A DNA stretch of 10,917 nt, from assembly GCA_022425845.1 (NCBI GenBank), contig JAKMEU010000337.1:1-10917 (forward strand). Reading direction: 5' to 3'. How positions within the stretch are numbered: position 1 is the first letter of the stretch; each line of letters begins with the position of its first letter. Below are positions 1 through 6,822 of the stretch, piece by piece. The notes beneath the pieces are model-generated. The model made no database searches. It was given only the letters and a program-made list of their open reading frames with translations, and was not told the DNA's origin. Source of the stretch: Luminiphilus sp. GTDB taxonomy: Bacteria; Pseudomonadota; Gammaproteobacteria; Pseudomonadales; Halieaceae. Position numbers and translations under genes: made by a program.

Positions 1-1
1 G

Positions 2-685
2 AATCTGGGTTTACCCCTGCTACTGGGATTTTGGCACGGAGATGTCATTGGCACCCTTTTGCTGGTGGGTTTGCTGCGTCTGGTGCTCAACCACCACGTC
101 ACGTTTTTCATCAACTCACTGGCACATTTCTGGGGCTCGCAACCCTACACCGAAAGCAACAGTGCGCGTGACAATGGCTTCCTGGCTTTCCTGACCTATG
201 GTGAGGGCTATCACAATTACCACCATATATTTCAGACCGATTACCGCAATGGCATTCGGTGGTACCACTGGGATCCCACCAAGTGGCTGATCGGTTTGTG
301 CGACAAGGTGGGCCTGGCACGCAATCTGGTGCGTACCCCGAGCTTCAAAATTCAGCGGGCGATGCTGGATACGCAGTTCCAGCGCATTCGACGCGAAGTC
401 GAGGAGCGCCAGTCTCCAGACAATCTGCTGGGGCTGTTGGAGCGTGAGTATCAGCAATTCACAGATTTTGTGAATCAATGGAAGGCTTTACAGGCCGAGC
501 GCTATGAGCGACAGGTAGCGGCGCTGGAAGGCGCGCTGTCCGAGCATCGACAGCGCTTGCATGCCAAGTGGGACAACGCGGCGATGCATTCGCGGCTTAA
601 AACCCTCGAGTATGCCCTCAAGATGCAGCGTAAACGACTTGCATTGCTGATTGAGCAGGTGCAAATGCAGGCGCTACCCGCCTAG
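2..685 (+). CDS. Membrane acyl-CoA/fatty-acid desaturase, C-terminal part (5' end outside window)
   Basis: The reading frame is already open at base 2 and ends at TAG 683-685, giving 227 visible residues; the true start is upstream of the window. The third di-iron histidine box, HNYHH, lies at visible residues 71-75 in the context EGYHNYHHIF, followed by the WDPTKW region typical of delta-9 (SCD/OLE1/DesC-like) desaturases. Before it comes NHHVTFFINSLAHFWG, the conserved stretch that follows the second histidine box. Known role of the family: oxygen-dependent introduction of a double bond into acyl chains in the inner membrane, with electrons from a ferredoxin or cytochrome b5-type donor. After about residue 120 the protein is highly charged and helical, rich in E, R, Q, L and A, with coiled-coil character to the end. 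The first two histidine boxes cannot be checked. The family is confident; regiospecificity is unknown. Confidence 0.88.
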   Translation, partial: NLGLPLLLGFWHGDVIGTLLLVGLLRLVLNHHVTFFINSLAHFWGSQPYTESNSARDNGFLAFLTYGEGYHNYHHIFQTDYRNGIRWYHWDPTKWLIGLCDKVGLARNLVRTPSFKIQRAMLDTQFQRIRREVEERQSPDNLLGLLEREYQQFTDFVNQWKALQAERYERQVAALEGALSEHRQRLHAKWDNAAMHSRLKTLEYALKMQRKRLALLIEQVQMQALPA

Positions 686-764
686 AAAGCATCCTCGCGA
701 TCCATGCGGTGGGCAACCCAAGTCAGCTGCCGCTTAGAGTAATCCACCATAGGGGAAAATGTTC

Positions 765-1256
765 ATGCCAGAAATGACACTGCTGGGTTGGTTTCACACG
801 ATCTTGGGAATAGGGGCTGTTCTGACAGGCTTTTACACGGTGATTAAATACAGGGTGGTATCGCTGGAACAGGCTTCGGGCCGGATCTACGCGCTGCTGA
901 CACTGGTCGTCGCAGGTAGCGCACTGGGTATTTACAATCAAGGCGGATTTGGTATCGCTCATATCTTGGCGGTCTTAACGCTGGCTGCGCTGGCCTGTGG
1001 TGTGGTGATGGAGAAAGCTCAGCTGTTTGGCTCCGCCTCCAAATATTTTCAGGCTCTGGGTTATACCAGCACATTACTGTTCCACATGATTCCCGCTATT
1101 ACGGACTTCCTGAGACGGCTGCCGATTGGCGATCCCTTTATCGATTCATTCGAAGATCCATTGCTTGGGCAGTTTCACCTGGCCTTCCTGGCCGTGTTTG
1201 TGGTCGGGCTATTGTCTCAAGTGATATGGCTGAGAAAGCAACCGGTGGGTGCCTGA
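765..1256 (+). CDS. Five-helix membrane protein, DUF2306-like
   Basis: A 163-residue protein with five clear hydrophobic segments at about residues 5-27, 41-57, 64-84, 97-116 and 136-156, so an integral inner-membrane protein. Conserved-looking polar residues are H11 in the first helix, the G-R-I-Y at 39-42, H66, and the H107/P110 pair in the fourth. The pattern of a GxxAxxxG first helix followed by a short basic loop and GRIY resembles DUF2306-type membrane proteins, but this is a recollection of the family pattern and not a search result. In-frame ATGs exist at 759, 765 and 774. The purine run AGGGG at 751-755 is only 3 nt from 759 but 9 nt from 765, so 765 is chosen. It lies about 80 bp behind the desaturase gene on the same strand and could be co-transcribed. 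Function unknown. Confidence 0.72.
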   Translation: MPEMTLLGWFHTILGIGAVLTGFYTVIKYRVVSLEQASGRIYALLTLVVAGSALGIYNQGGFGIAHILAVLTLAALACGVVMEKAQLFGSASKYFQALGYTSTLLFHMIPAITDFLRRLPIGDPFIDSFEDPLLGQFHLAFLAVFVVGLLSQVIWLRKQPVGA

Positions 1257-1282
1257 TATTTAGTTCCAGCTAGTGAGCGCTG

Positions 1283-1367
1283 CACAGGGACTGTGAGGTC
1301 TCATGGCCTGCGGGGCACGGGCAGCTCATGGGTAGGAAGCCCGGAGCGCAGAGTGGTAGGGCGCCCT
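1283..1367. repeat. Short inverted repeats between the convergent membrane-protein and P450 genes
   Basis: The gap 1257-1402 separates two convergent genes. It contains a small hairpin, CACAG (1283-1287), GGA loop, CTGTG (1291-1295), and a perfect 10-bp palindrome AGGGCGCCCT (1358-1367). Neither is followed by a T-run on either strand, so neither is a convincing intrinsic terminator. They may still help end transcription of the two facing genes. Confidence 0.3.
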
Positions 1368-1402
1368 GTAGAATTTAACCCCCGTTGGTTTGCACCCAGA
1401 TA

Positions 1403-2680
1403 TCAAGGATGGCAGACGACCTCGAGCTTGGTGTAACCCTTCACGAAGCTGGAGATATTACGCTGCGGCTCGCCAACCACCTCAATTCGTGAGAAGCGCG
1501 CCAGCATTTCCTCCCAAAAAATCTGAAGCTGTAGTTCCGCCAGGCGATTGCCAAAGCATCGATGTATGCCAAAGCCGAACGAGATATGGTTGCGCGCATT
1601 GGGTCTGTCAAAAATCAGGGCATCCGCATTCTCAAACTTCCGCTCATCGCGGTTACCCGACGCGTACCACATGGCGACTTTATCGCCCTTCTTGATGGTT
1701 TTGCCGTGCATCTCCACGTCTTCAAGCGCGGTTCGCCGCATGTAGGCAAGCGGCGTTTGCCAGCGGATGATCTCCGCCACAGTATTGGGAATCAGGTCTC
1801 GGTTTGCCCGGACTTTATCCCACTCATCAGGAAAGAGGTGAGAGCCGTACACCGACCCTGACATCGAATTTCGGGTGGTGTCATTACCGCCAACAATCAG
1901 TAATACCAGATTCCCCAGATATTCCATGGTATCCATATTTCGGGTGTCTTCACCGTTGGCCAGCAGCGTAATGAGGTCATGGCCGTCACCCCCCACGCGT
2001 TGTTGCCAGAGGGCCATAAAATATTCGACGCACTCCATGAGCTCAGCCCGACGCTGCTCTTCGCTCTCGACGATGCCGGTTTCCGGTCCTGCGGTGGTGA
2101 CGTCCGACCAGCGAGTCAGCTTTCGCCGATCTTCGAAGGGGAAGTCGAATAGGGTCGCCAGCATCATGGTAGTCAATTCGATAGAGACGGTATCGACCCA
2201 ATCAAAAACCTCGCCGGTGGGCAGGCCGTCGAGCACGTATTGCGTCCGTTCGCGTATGAGCGCAGACATTCTGGACAAGCTGGGGGATGACACGATGGGA
2301 CCAACAGTGCGCCGTTGCACATCGTGCTTGGGTTGATCCATAGCGATGAACATGGGCAGCGGAAAATCCTGGCCAGGATTGGGCAGGACAATGGCCGGCT
2401 CAGATGAGAAGCGGTGATGGTCAGTGTCAATCGCCATGATGTCGTCGAAGCGAGTGACCGACCAATACGGTCCTACGGGCTCGTCATCCGGCTCCCTGAA
2501 TTCAGACGTCCACCCCTCCCGGCAGTAGTGCAGTGGGTCTTCATCCCGGAGGCGTTTGAAGATGGCCCACATCTCCTCGGTTGGCCAAAACCTGGGATGG
2601 GATACATCCAGATCCTCGAGGGGTGTGCTGTAGGCGTAGTCATGACCGGGCAGAATGGATTTGCTGATCGCTTGGTTCAC
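1403..2680 (-). CDS. Cytochrome P450, CYP153 family (alkane/fatty-acid terminal hydroxylase)
   Basis: A 425-residue soluble bacterial P450 of the usual full length. Visible P450 hallmarks are the I-helix oxygen-activation motif GGNDTT (264-269), the K-helix ExxR (E303-R306) in AEIIRWQTP, and the heme loop FGFGIHRCFGNRLAE with axial Cys375. The combination GGNDTTRNSM, EIIRWQTPLAYMRRTALEDVE, SGNRDE, NARNHISFGFGIHRC and RIEVVGEPQRNISSFVKGY matches my memory of the CYP153 signature. Members hydroxylate the terminal carbon of medium-chain alkanes, cyclic or aromatic hydrocarbons, or fatty acids, with a ferredoxin and ferredoxin reductase as redox partners. No such partner genes are in this window. 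Start: GTG at 2680 is preceded on its strand by AGGAG with a 6-nt spacer. Family confident; substrate and subfamily are not assignable by eye. Confidence 0.93.
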   Translation of the reverse strand: MNQAISKSILPGHDYAYSTPLEDLDVSHPRFWPTEEMWAIFKRLRDEDPLHYCREGWTSEFREPDDEPVGPYWSVTRFDDIMAIDTDHHRFSSEPAIVLPNPGQDFPLPMFIAMDQPKHDVQRRTVGPIVSSPSLSRMSALIRERTQYVLDGLPTGEVFDWVDTVSIELTTMMLATLFDFPFEDRRKLTRWSDVTTAGPETGIVESEEQRRAELMECVEYFMALWQQRVGGDGHDLITLLANGEDTRNMDTMEYLGNLVLLIVGGNDTTRNSMSGSVYGSHLFPDEWDKVRANRDLIPNTVAEIIRWQTPLAYMRRTALEDVEMHGKTIKKGDKVAMWYASGNRDERKFENADALIFDRPNARNHISFGFGIHRCFGNRLAELQLQIFWEEMLARFSRIEVVGEPQRNISSFVKGYTKLEVVCHP

Positions 2681-2769
2681 GGGTCTCTCCTGGCTTTCTT
2701 ATTCCCAGCCGTTTAGCGCTGTCTATCCTTATTGCGCCTTGCCGGCTTTTCTCAGGCTTTTGTCTCAGA

Positions 2770-2798
2770 AGTATAAGCCCTGCAGCGCGTTCTGTCTG
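2770..2798 (-). promoter_or_regulatory. Candidate sigma70-like promoter of the P450 gene
   Basis: On the minus strand a -10 hexamer TATACT (plus-strand 2770-2775, 5 of 6 to consensus) lies 17 bp from a -35-like CAGACA (plus-strand 2793-2798, 4 of 6). This places transcription start about 80-85 bp upstream of the P450 GTG start. Spacing and -10 are good and the -35 is mediocre. No clear operator was recognised next to it. The same 235-bp divergent gap must also hold the promoter for the GFA gene. Confidence 0.45.
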
Positions 2799-2915
2799 AT
2801 CAAAAGCTTGGCGCGTCCTTTAAGGGAGCTTAGCAAAGTGCGGCAGTCGACTCTCGCAGCCTGCTGCATCAAGTGCTAGGTTGGCCATCTGGGGCGCGAG
2901 GTCAGGAGTGGTGGA

Positions 2916-3311
2916 ATGAGTGATGAGGAAGATGAGGAAGATGAGGTTATTGCCTCGTGTCACTGCGGCGCGGTAGCACTTGGGCTACGGCTGCCCAATG
3001 GTTTTACAGGTCTCCGCCGCTGTAACTGTTCAATCTGCAGTCGCCGGAATGCGGTGGTGGCGTCGGTTGGCATTGAAGATTTGCGGGTCATCAGGGGAAG
3101 CGACGTATTGCAAACCTATACGTTTAATACCCACACGGCAAAACATTACTTTTGCTCGGTTTGTGGCATTTACACGCACCACCAGAGACGTTCGGTCCCC
3201 ACTGAATACGGGTTCAATATTGCATGTGTAGAGGGTATAAAAATTGAGGAATTTCAGTCTGTGGGTTATCTGGATGGAAGAGATAATCACCCGAAAGATA
3301 TCGGCGAGTGA
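2916..3311 (+). CDS. GFA/CENP-V family zinc-binding protein
   Basis: A 131-residue protein with the zinc-ligand pattern of the GFA (glutathione-dependent formaldehyde-activating enzyme / Mss4-like) fold: CHC at C15/C17, CNCSIC at C36/C38/C41 and CSVC at C80/C83, the last in the context HYFCSVCGIY, plus the late DGRDNHP motif near 120-126. The founding member, Paracoccus Gfa, was reported to speed formation of S-hydroxymethylglutathione from formaldehyde and glutathione. Most homologues have no proven substrate, so only the family is assigned. ATG 2916 has AGGAG at 2904-2908 with a 7-nt spacer. The first ten residues are almost entirely acidic and encoded by a 9-bp tandem repeat. The esterase gene follows after 49 bp on the same strand, so co-transcription is likely. 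Confidence 0.85.
   Translation: MSDEEDEEDEVIASCHCGAVALGLRLPNGFTGLRRCNCSICSRRNAVVASVGIEDLRVIRGSDVLQTYTFNTHTAKHYFCSVCGIYTHHQRRSVPTEYGFNIACVEGIKIEEFQSVGYLDGRDNHPKDIGE
2922..2945 (+). repeat. 9-bp tandem repeat encoding an acidic N-terminus
   Basis: GATGAGGAA occurs at 2922-2930 and 2931-2939, followed by a partial third copy GATGAG at 2940-2945. It lies at the very 5' end of the GFA gene and encodes the run D-E-E-D-E-E-D-E. A unit of nine bases keeps the frame if copies are gained or lost. Confidence 0.8.
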
Positions 3312-3360
3312 TGTGGGGCAGCCGGTGCCGATAGACCTGCCCGGGGGGCATTGTTGGGAA

Positions 3361-5016
3361 ATGTTGACGGGTTTTTCCCGCGAGCGATGGCTGACGCGTC
3401 GCCGCAGCCACTTAGGCGTCGCTGCGGCTTTGATGTCGGCTGCTGTCGCCGTCGGCGCGGCAGAACCGCATGCGTTACACGACCCGGTTTCAACCCCGGT
3501 ACTGGCGATTGATGGAGGGCAGGTCGAAGGAATTCCCTCTCCGTTTACGGGGTCGGGTGACGCGCGTGTCGTCGTCTACCGTGGGCTGCCCTATGCCGCG
3601 CCGCCAGTGGGAGAGGGCCGATGGCGACCGCCTGCGCCCGCAGCGGAGTGGCAGGGCGTTCGTTCGGCAGATACCTTCAGCGATAGTTGTTACCAAGCCC
3701 GCCATACCTCCACTTTTGTGTGGCGACGCGAGGATTTTCCCGTGTCGGAGGACTGTTTGTATCTGAATGTATGGACGCCCGACGCGGGCCAGAATCTGCC
3801 CGTTATGGTCTGGTTTCACGGCGGTGCGCATACCAGTGGTCAGGGCCATTCCCTCATTTTTGATGGGACCGAGCTGGCATCCCACGGCGTAGTACTGATT
3901 ACCATTAACTACCGACTGGGGCCCTTTGGGTTTCTGGCGCATCCGTTACTGGCTGCTGAGTCACCCGAGGGAAGCGCGGGAAATTACGGGCTGCTCGATA
4001 AGATCGCGGCCCTGCAATGGGTGCAGTCCAATGTTGGGGCGTTTGGTGGTGATGCCAACAATGTCACTGTGTTTGGGCAGTCGGCCGGTTCGCAAAGCGT
4101 GTGTGCTTTGATGGCCGCGCCGCTGGCCAGGGGCCTCTTTCATAAAGCCATTGGCCAGTCTGCAGCCTGCATTAATACCATCCCTGATACAGACGCCAAT
4201 GGCTTCGCGCGAGGTGAGCGACTGGTGAAGGATTTGGCCCTGTCATCGACGCAGGCGATGCGGAGCGCTCCCGCCGAGACCCTACTGGCCAGCGCGCTGT
4301 CGACGGGCTGGGAGTCTGAAAGTCGAATTACTGTTGATGGCTGGGTCTTACCCGAGCACCCTTTGACAACATTTCGTGAGGGTAGACAGGCAGCGGTTCC
4401 CCTGATGCTGGGTTTTCTGGCCGATGAGGGTGTCGAACTGTTCCCGAAAAATCCCGCATTGAGTACGGCCGAGCTGGACGCCTTCCTGCAACAGATTGCG
4501 GGCGCACGGGCGCAGGACCTGAAGTCTCAGTATAGCGACGAGTACTCTTCTCCCGGGGATTTGCAGCACGCTGTGGCAACCGACTTTTTCATGGCGTTTG
4601 GCATGCGGCGGTGGGCGGAATACCAGGCCGCTATTGATCAGCCGACATTCTTTTATTTTATGGATCATGTGCCGCCAGCTTTCCATCTTTATATGCCGGA
4701 GCAGACCGAGCTTGATCTACCAGAAGGCCCCCGAAGCGGTGGTGCTTATCACTCGGGGGACCTCGCACTCGTATTTGGAAACACCGATAAAGTAGGCCTC
4801 GATTGGAACGACGCCGATAGAGCTCTGTCCCGTCATATGGTGAAGTACTGGCTCCAGTTTGCGCAGTCGGGAGACCCCAATGGTTCGAGTCTCCCGGCAT
4901 GGCGGCCTTTTGATCGCCTAAACAGGTGGACGCAGGTTTTGGATAGCGCCCCACGCGCGACCGCGGGTGTTCGCACATCCCGGTTGGATATTATGGCTGC
5001 ACAGTGGCCGCAGTAA
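3361..5016 (+). CDS. Exported type-B carboxylesterase (alpha/beta hydrolase)
   Basis: From ATG 3361 this is a 551-residue protein of the carboxylesterase type-B family (cholinesterase-like fold), which hydrolyses carboxylic esters. Motifs in order: the cysteine pair C110/C132, the latter in EDCLYLNVWTP; the oxyanion loop HGGAH (G154-G155-A156); the nucleophile elbow GQSAGS with Ser241; Glu356 in FLADEG; and His464 in GAYHSGD. The catalytic triad is therefore complete. The N-terminus has RERWLTRRRS followed by a hydrophobic Ala/Val stretch (about 18-33) and a likely cleavage after VGA or VGAA, so export is expected; the paired arginines are Tat-like but do not match the full Tat consensus. The frame is open upstream to 3244, but that segment overlaps the GFA gene and would bury the signal peptide. 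No strong Shine-Dalgarno precedes 3361. Substrate unknown. Confidence 0.9.
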   Translation: MLTGFSRERWLTRRRSHLGVAAALMSAAVAVGAAEPHALHDPVSTPVLAIDGGQVEGIPSPFTGSGDARVVVYRGLPYAAPPVGEGRWRPPAPAAEWQGVRSADTFSDSCYQARHTSTFVWRREDFPVSEDCLYLNVWTPDAGQNLPVMVWFHGGAHTSGQGHSLIFDGTELASHGVVLITINYRLGPFGFLAHPLLAAESPEGSAGNYGLLDKIAALQWVQSNVGAFGGDANNVTVFGQSAGSQSVCALMAAPLARGLFHKAIGQSAACINTIPDTDANGFARGERLVKDLALSSTQAMRSAPAETLLASALSTGWESESRITVDGWVLPEHPLTTFREGRQAAVPLMLGFLADEGVELFPKNPALSTAELDAFLQQIAGARAQDLKSQYSDEYSSPGDLQHAVATDFFMAFGMRRWAEYQAAIDQPTFFYFMDHVPPAFHLYMPEQTELDLPEGPRSGGAYHSGDLALVFGNTDKVGLDWNDADRALSRHMVKYWLQFAQSGDPNGSSLPAWRPFDRLNRWTQVLDSAPRATAGVRTSRLDIMAAQWPQ

Positions 5017-5151
5017 TGTTTGCCCGTGGGGAAAATTGCGAAGGGGTCGTCCAGAGCGGAAAAAGCACGGGGCAGATACGGCCGGGCGGCTTGCCTTGTG
5101 GGCATAGAGGTGGGGCGTAGCCACGATGCGGAGTGATTTCGGTGAGCTACC

Positions 5152-5187
5152 GCCCTGGCTTTTCTCGCCTAATAGGAGAAGCAGGGC
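5152..5187. terminator. Hairpin between convergent esterase and PhyH genes, possible bidirectional terminator
   Basis: GCCCTG (5152-5157) pairs with CAGGGC (5182-5187), and inside it TTCTC (5162-5166) pairs with GAGAA (5176-5180), with a small asymmetric internal loop and a 9-nt apical loop. It sits just beyond the PhyH stop codon and about 135 bp after the esterase stop. There is no T-run on either side, so a classic intrinsic terminator is not shown; position and symmetry are the main support. Confidence 0.4.
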
Positions 5188-5193
5188 CGATAC

Positions 5194-5901
5194 CTAGGCA
5201 CTTCTCTCTTCGACAACGCGGGATGTTGAAAACTGGTACCGCATGTTGCGATAGATACAGATATCGGTGATGTCGTCAGGGGTGCTGGCGGGCACTGCCC
5301 TGAAATTTGTTGAGACCCGACCAGCGCCCTTAATCGGTAGCACCCGGTGCCATGTGTGGCCGTGCAGAAGCACCAGCGTCCCTTTTTTGGGTTGCAGTAC
5401 CACCTGGCCTTGAAAGTTTCCGACAGGATTGCCCGGGGGTATCAGGCCGTTTCTGTGCGAGCCTGGAACAACCACGGTCTGGCCACCCGTATCATCTGTT
5501 ATGTCGGCGGTATACACGAGGCGGTTGAGGTTGAACTGCTTCGAGTTCTCGGGAGAGCAATCCTGATGCCAGGCCTGCCCCAATGACCCTTGCTTGGAGA
5601 ACATGACCATGCAGTATTGGGAATCCCAATGTTCGCCAAGGATAGCGTCAGTCAACGACTGCAGTCCCGGGTCGTTCTCGATGGCATCGAAGTCCTGTAC
5701 GCCATCCTGTTTTGGGAACCACGGGATGACATCTGTTTGCGATTTGTCCAAAAACGCCTCGTCGTGGTGAAACCCCGGATTACTGCCGTAGTGACTATGA
5801 ATCAGGCTGTCGAGGTGCGCCATCGGCTGGTCGTTAAAAAAGCCGTCAAGGGCAATATAGCCGTCGCGATGGAACAGCGCTGTAAGTTCTTGGATGTGCA
5901 T
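5194..5901 (-). CDS. Phytanoyl-CoA dioxygenase (PhyH) family Fe(II)/2-oxoglutarate oxygenase
   Basis: A 235-residue protein of the PhyH superfamily. The N-terminus FHRDGYIALDGFF is the usual PhyH opening. The iron-binding HxD is H112-Q-D114 in AWHQDCSPENS. The distal histidine is most likely H185 in GHTWHRVLP, and an arginine that could bind 2-oxoglutarate follows at R195 or R201 (GRVSTNFR). VVVPGSHRNG at about 143-152 is the typical strand and turn before the distal His. Such enzymes hydroxylate or otherwise oxidise diverse substrates (phytanoyl-CoA, ectoine, secondary metabolites), so the family does not give the substrate. Start ATG 5901 has AGGA on its strand only a few bases upstream, a short spacing. 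It is convergent with the esterase and divergent from the asparaginase-domain gene. Confidence 0.85.
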   Translation of the reverse strand: MHIQELTALFHRDGYIALDGFFNDQPMAHLDSLIHSHYGSNPGFHHDEAFLDKSQTDVIPWFPKQDGVQDFDAIENDPGLQSLTDAILGEHWDSQYCMVMFSKQGSLGQAWHQDCSPENSKQFNLNRLVYTADITDDTGGQTVVVPGSHRNGLIPPGNPVGNFQGQVVLQPKKGTLVLLHGHTWHRVLPIKGAGRVSTNFRAVPASTPDDITDICIYRNMRYQFSTSRVVEERSA

Positions 5902-5920
5902 TTTCCTGGTCAGTCTCGAA

Positions 5921-5937
5921 TCGGCCTTATGGGCCGA
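5921..5937. promoter_or_regulatory. Inverted repeat in the divergent PhyH/asparaginase-domain gap
   Basis: TCGGCC (5921-5926) and GGCCGA (5932-5937) form a perfect 6-bp inverted repeat around TTATG. It begins 20 bp upstream of the PhyH start in the 132-bp gap shared with the divergent gene. It could be an operator or a hairpin in the PhyH leader. A -10-like CATAAT at 5993-5998 points toward the asparaginase-domain gene but has only a weak -35. No regulator family is recognised. Confidence 0.35.
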
Positions 5938-6033
5938 GTCTATCGGAAAACCGGCGGTCCAGACTGCTCTGGCCTCTTTTAGACGTCGCGGCCATAATCG
6001 TCCTGTCTTTCAACGGGTTTGGAATCAAGTGTT

Positions 6034-6522
6034 ATGGAGTTGGCGGTCTTCACCACGGGTGGAACAATCGACAAGGTCTATTTTGACAAAAAAAGCGATT
6101 ATGAAGTGGGCGACGCCATTGTTGGCCCGCTGCTGACCAGCATGGGAGTGAGCTTCGACTTTAAGGTCGAGGAACTCATGAAAATCGATAGTCTTGATAT
6201 GACGCCCGAACAGCGGGCCTACATCGTGGAGCGCGTTCGCGCGTCTTCCTCGCGCCACGTGCTCATTACCCATGGGACGGATGGGCTGATCGACACAGCC
6301 AAAGCCCTTGCCGATATAGCCGACAAGACCATTGTGCTGACCGGGGCCCTCCAGCCCGCTGCCTTCGCCCATAATGATGCCGTCTTCAATATAGGATGCT
6401 CGGTGGCCGCCGTGCAGACCTTATCGGCGGGAACATACATCGTTATGAACGGCCGGGTATTTACACCTGACAAAGTGGTGAAAAACAGGCAGGCAAACCG
6501 TTTCGAAGCAGTAACGACCTGA
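6034..6522 (+). CDS. Stand-alone asparaginase N-terminal-domain protein
   Basis: A 162-residue protein that matches only the N-terminal domain of type I/II L-asparaginases, which are usually about 320-350 residues. TTGGTID at 7-13 carries the first catalytic threonine (T8, equivalent to T12 in E. coli AnsB). THGTDG at 79-84 carries the T82-D83 pair (equivalent to T89-D90), and LTGALQP follows at 102-108. The usual HGTDT has Gly instead of the second Thr. It ends naturally after KNRQANRFE, as I recall for short proteobacterial asparaginase-domain proteins of about 160 residues, so it seems to be an intact half-size protein and not a broken gene. Whether it hydrolyses asparagine is unknown, because the C-terminal domain normally completes the dimeric active site. 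ATG 6034 is preferred over the in-frame TTG at 6019, but neither has a strong ribosome-binding site. Confidence 0.8.
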   Translation: MELAVFTTGGTIDKVYFDKKSDYEVGDAIVGPLLTSMGVSFDFKVEELMKIDSLDMTPEQRAYIVERVRASSSRHVLITHGTDGLIDTAKALADIADKTIVLTGALQPAAFAHNDAVFNIGCSVAAVQTLSAGTYIVMNGRVFTPDKVVKNRQANRFEAVTT

Positions 6523-6763
6523 TCTACACCCCCCCCTACTGCTGCCCTCCAGTGTCTGCCCTTCGCGCAACGGGTGCGTATCATGGCTGGCGTTGTGCCG
6601 GAGAATGTCGGCCGGTCAGGCGCCGGTTGCCGTCAGTTTTTAGTAGCCAAGCGCCATAAACAAATGCCCTTCATTCGATATTGGTCTTGGATCAATGACA
6701 AAGATGAGCGTAGCTTGGACCTTGCGAAGTGAGGGAAAAAGAAATCAATCGGGGACCTGGAAT

Positions 6764-6822
6764 ACGGTCCACCCCGAGTGACCGATACCTCGGTCATGGG
6801 GCGGCAAGACACACGGTCCACC
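6764..6822. repeat. 10-bp direct repeat flanking a 7-bp-stem hairpin
   Basis: ACGGTCCACC occurs at 6764-6773 and again at 6813-6822. Between the copies TGACCGA (6779-6785) and TCGGTCA (6790-6796) form a perfect 7-bp stem with a TACC loop. A further small inverted repeat, GGACC (6753-6757) with GGTCC (6766-6770), overlaps the first copy. On the minus strand the repeat reads GGTGGACCGT, which recalls the multiple subterminal repeats of IS21-type element ends. That resemblance is from memory and weak, and no transposase remnant was identified. Confidence 0.45.

Noticed and set aside
2655..2879. 74-residue plus-strand frame across the P450 start and its promoter region
   Set aside because: It overlaps the P450 start codon and promoter, has no Shine-Dalgarno, and its Cys/Leu-rich composition looks like chance.
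3244..3360. Upstream extension of the esterase frame
   Set aside because: It would overlap the GFA gene, starts at TTG and would place the signal peptide internally. ATG 3361 gives a proper export signal.
5894..6136. 80-residue plus-strand frame spanning the PhyH/asparaginase-domain gap
   Set aside because: It overlaps the start of two well-supported genes in other frames and shows no domain.
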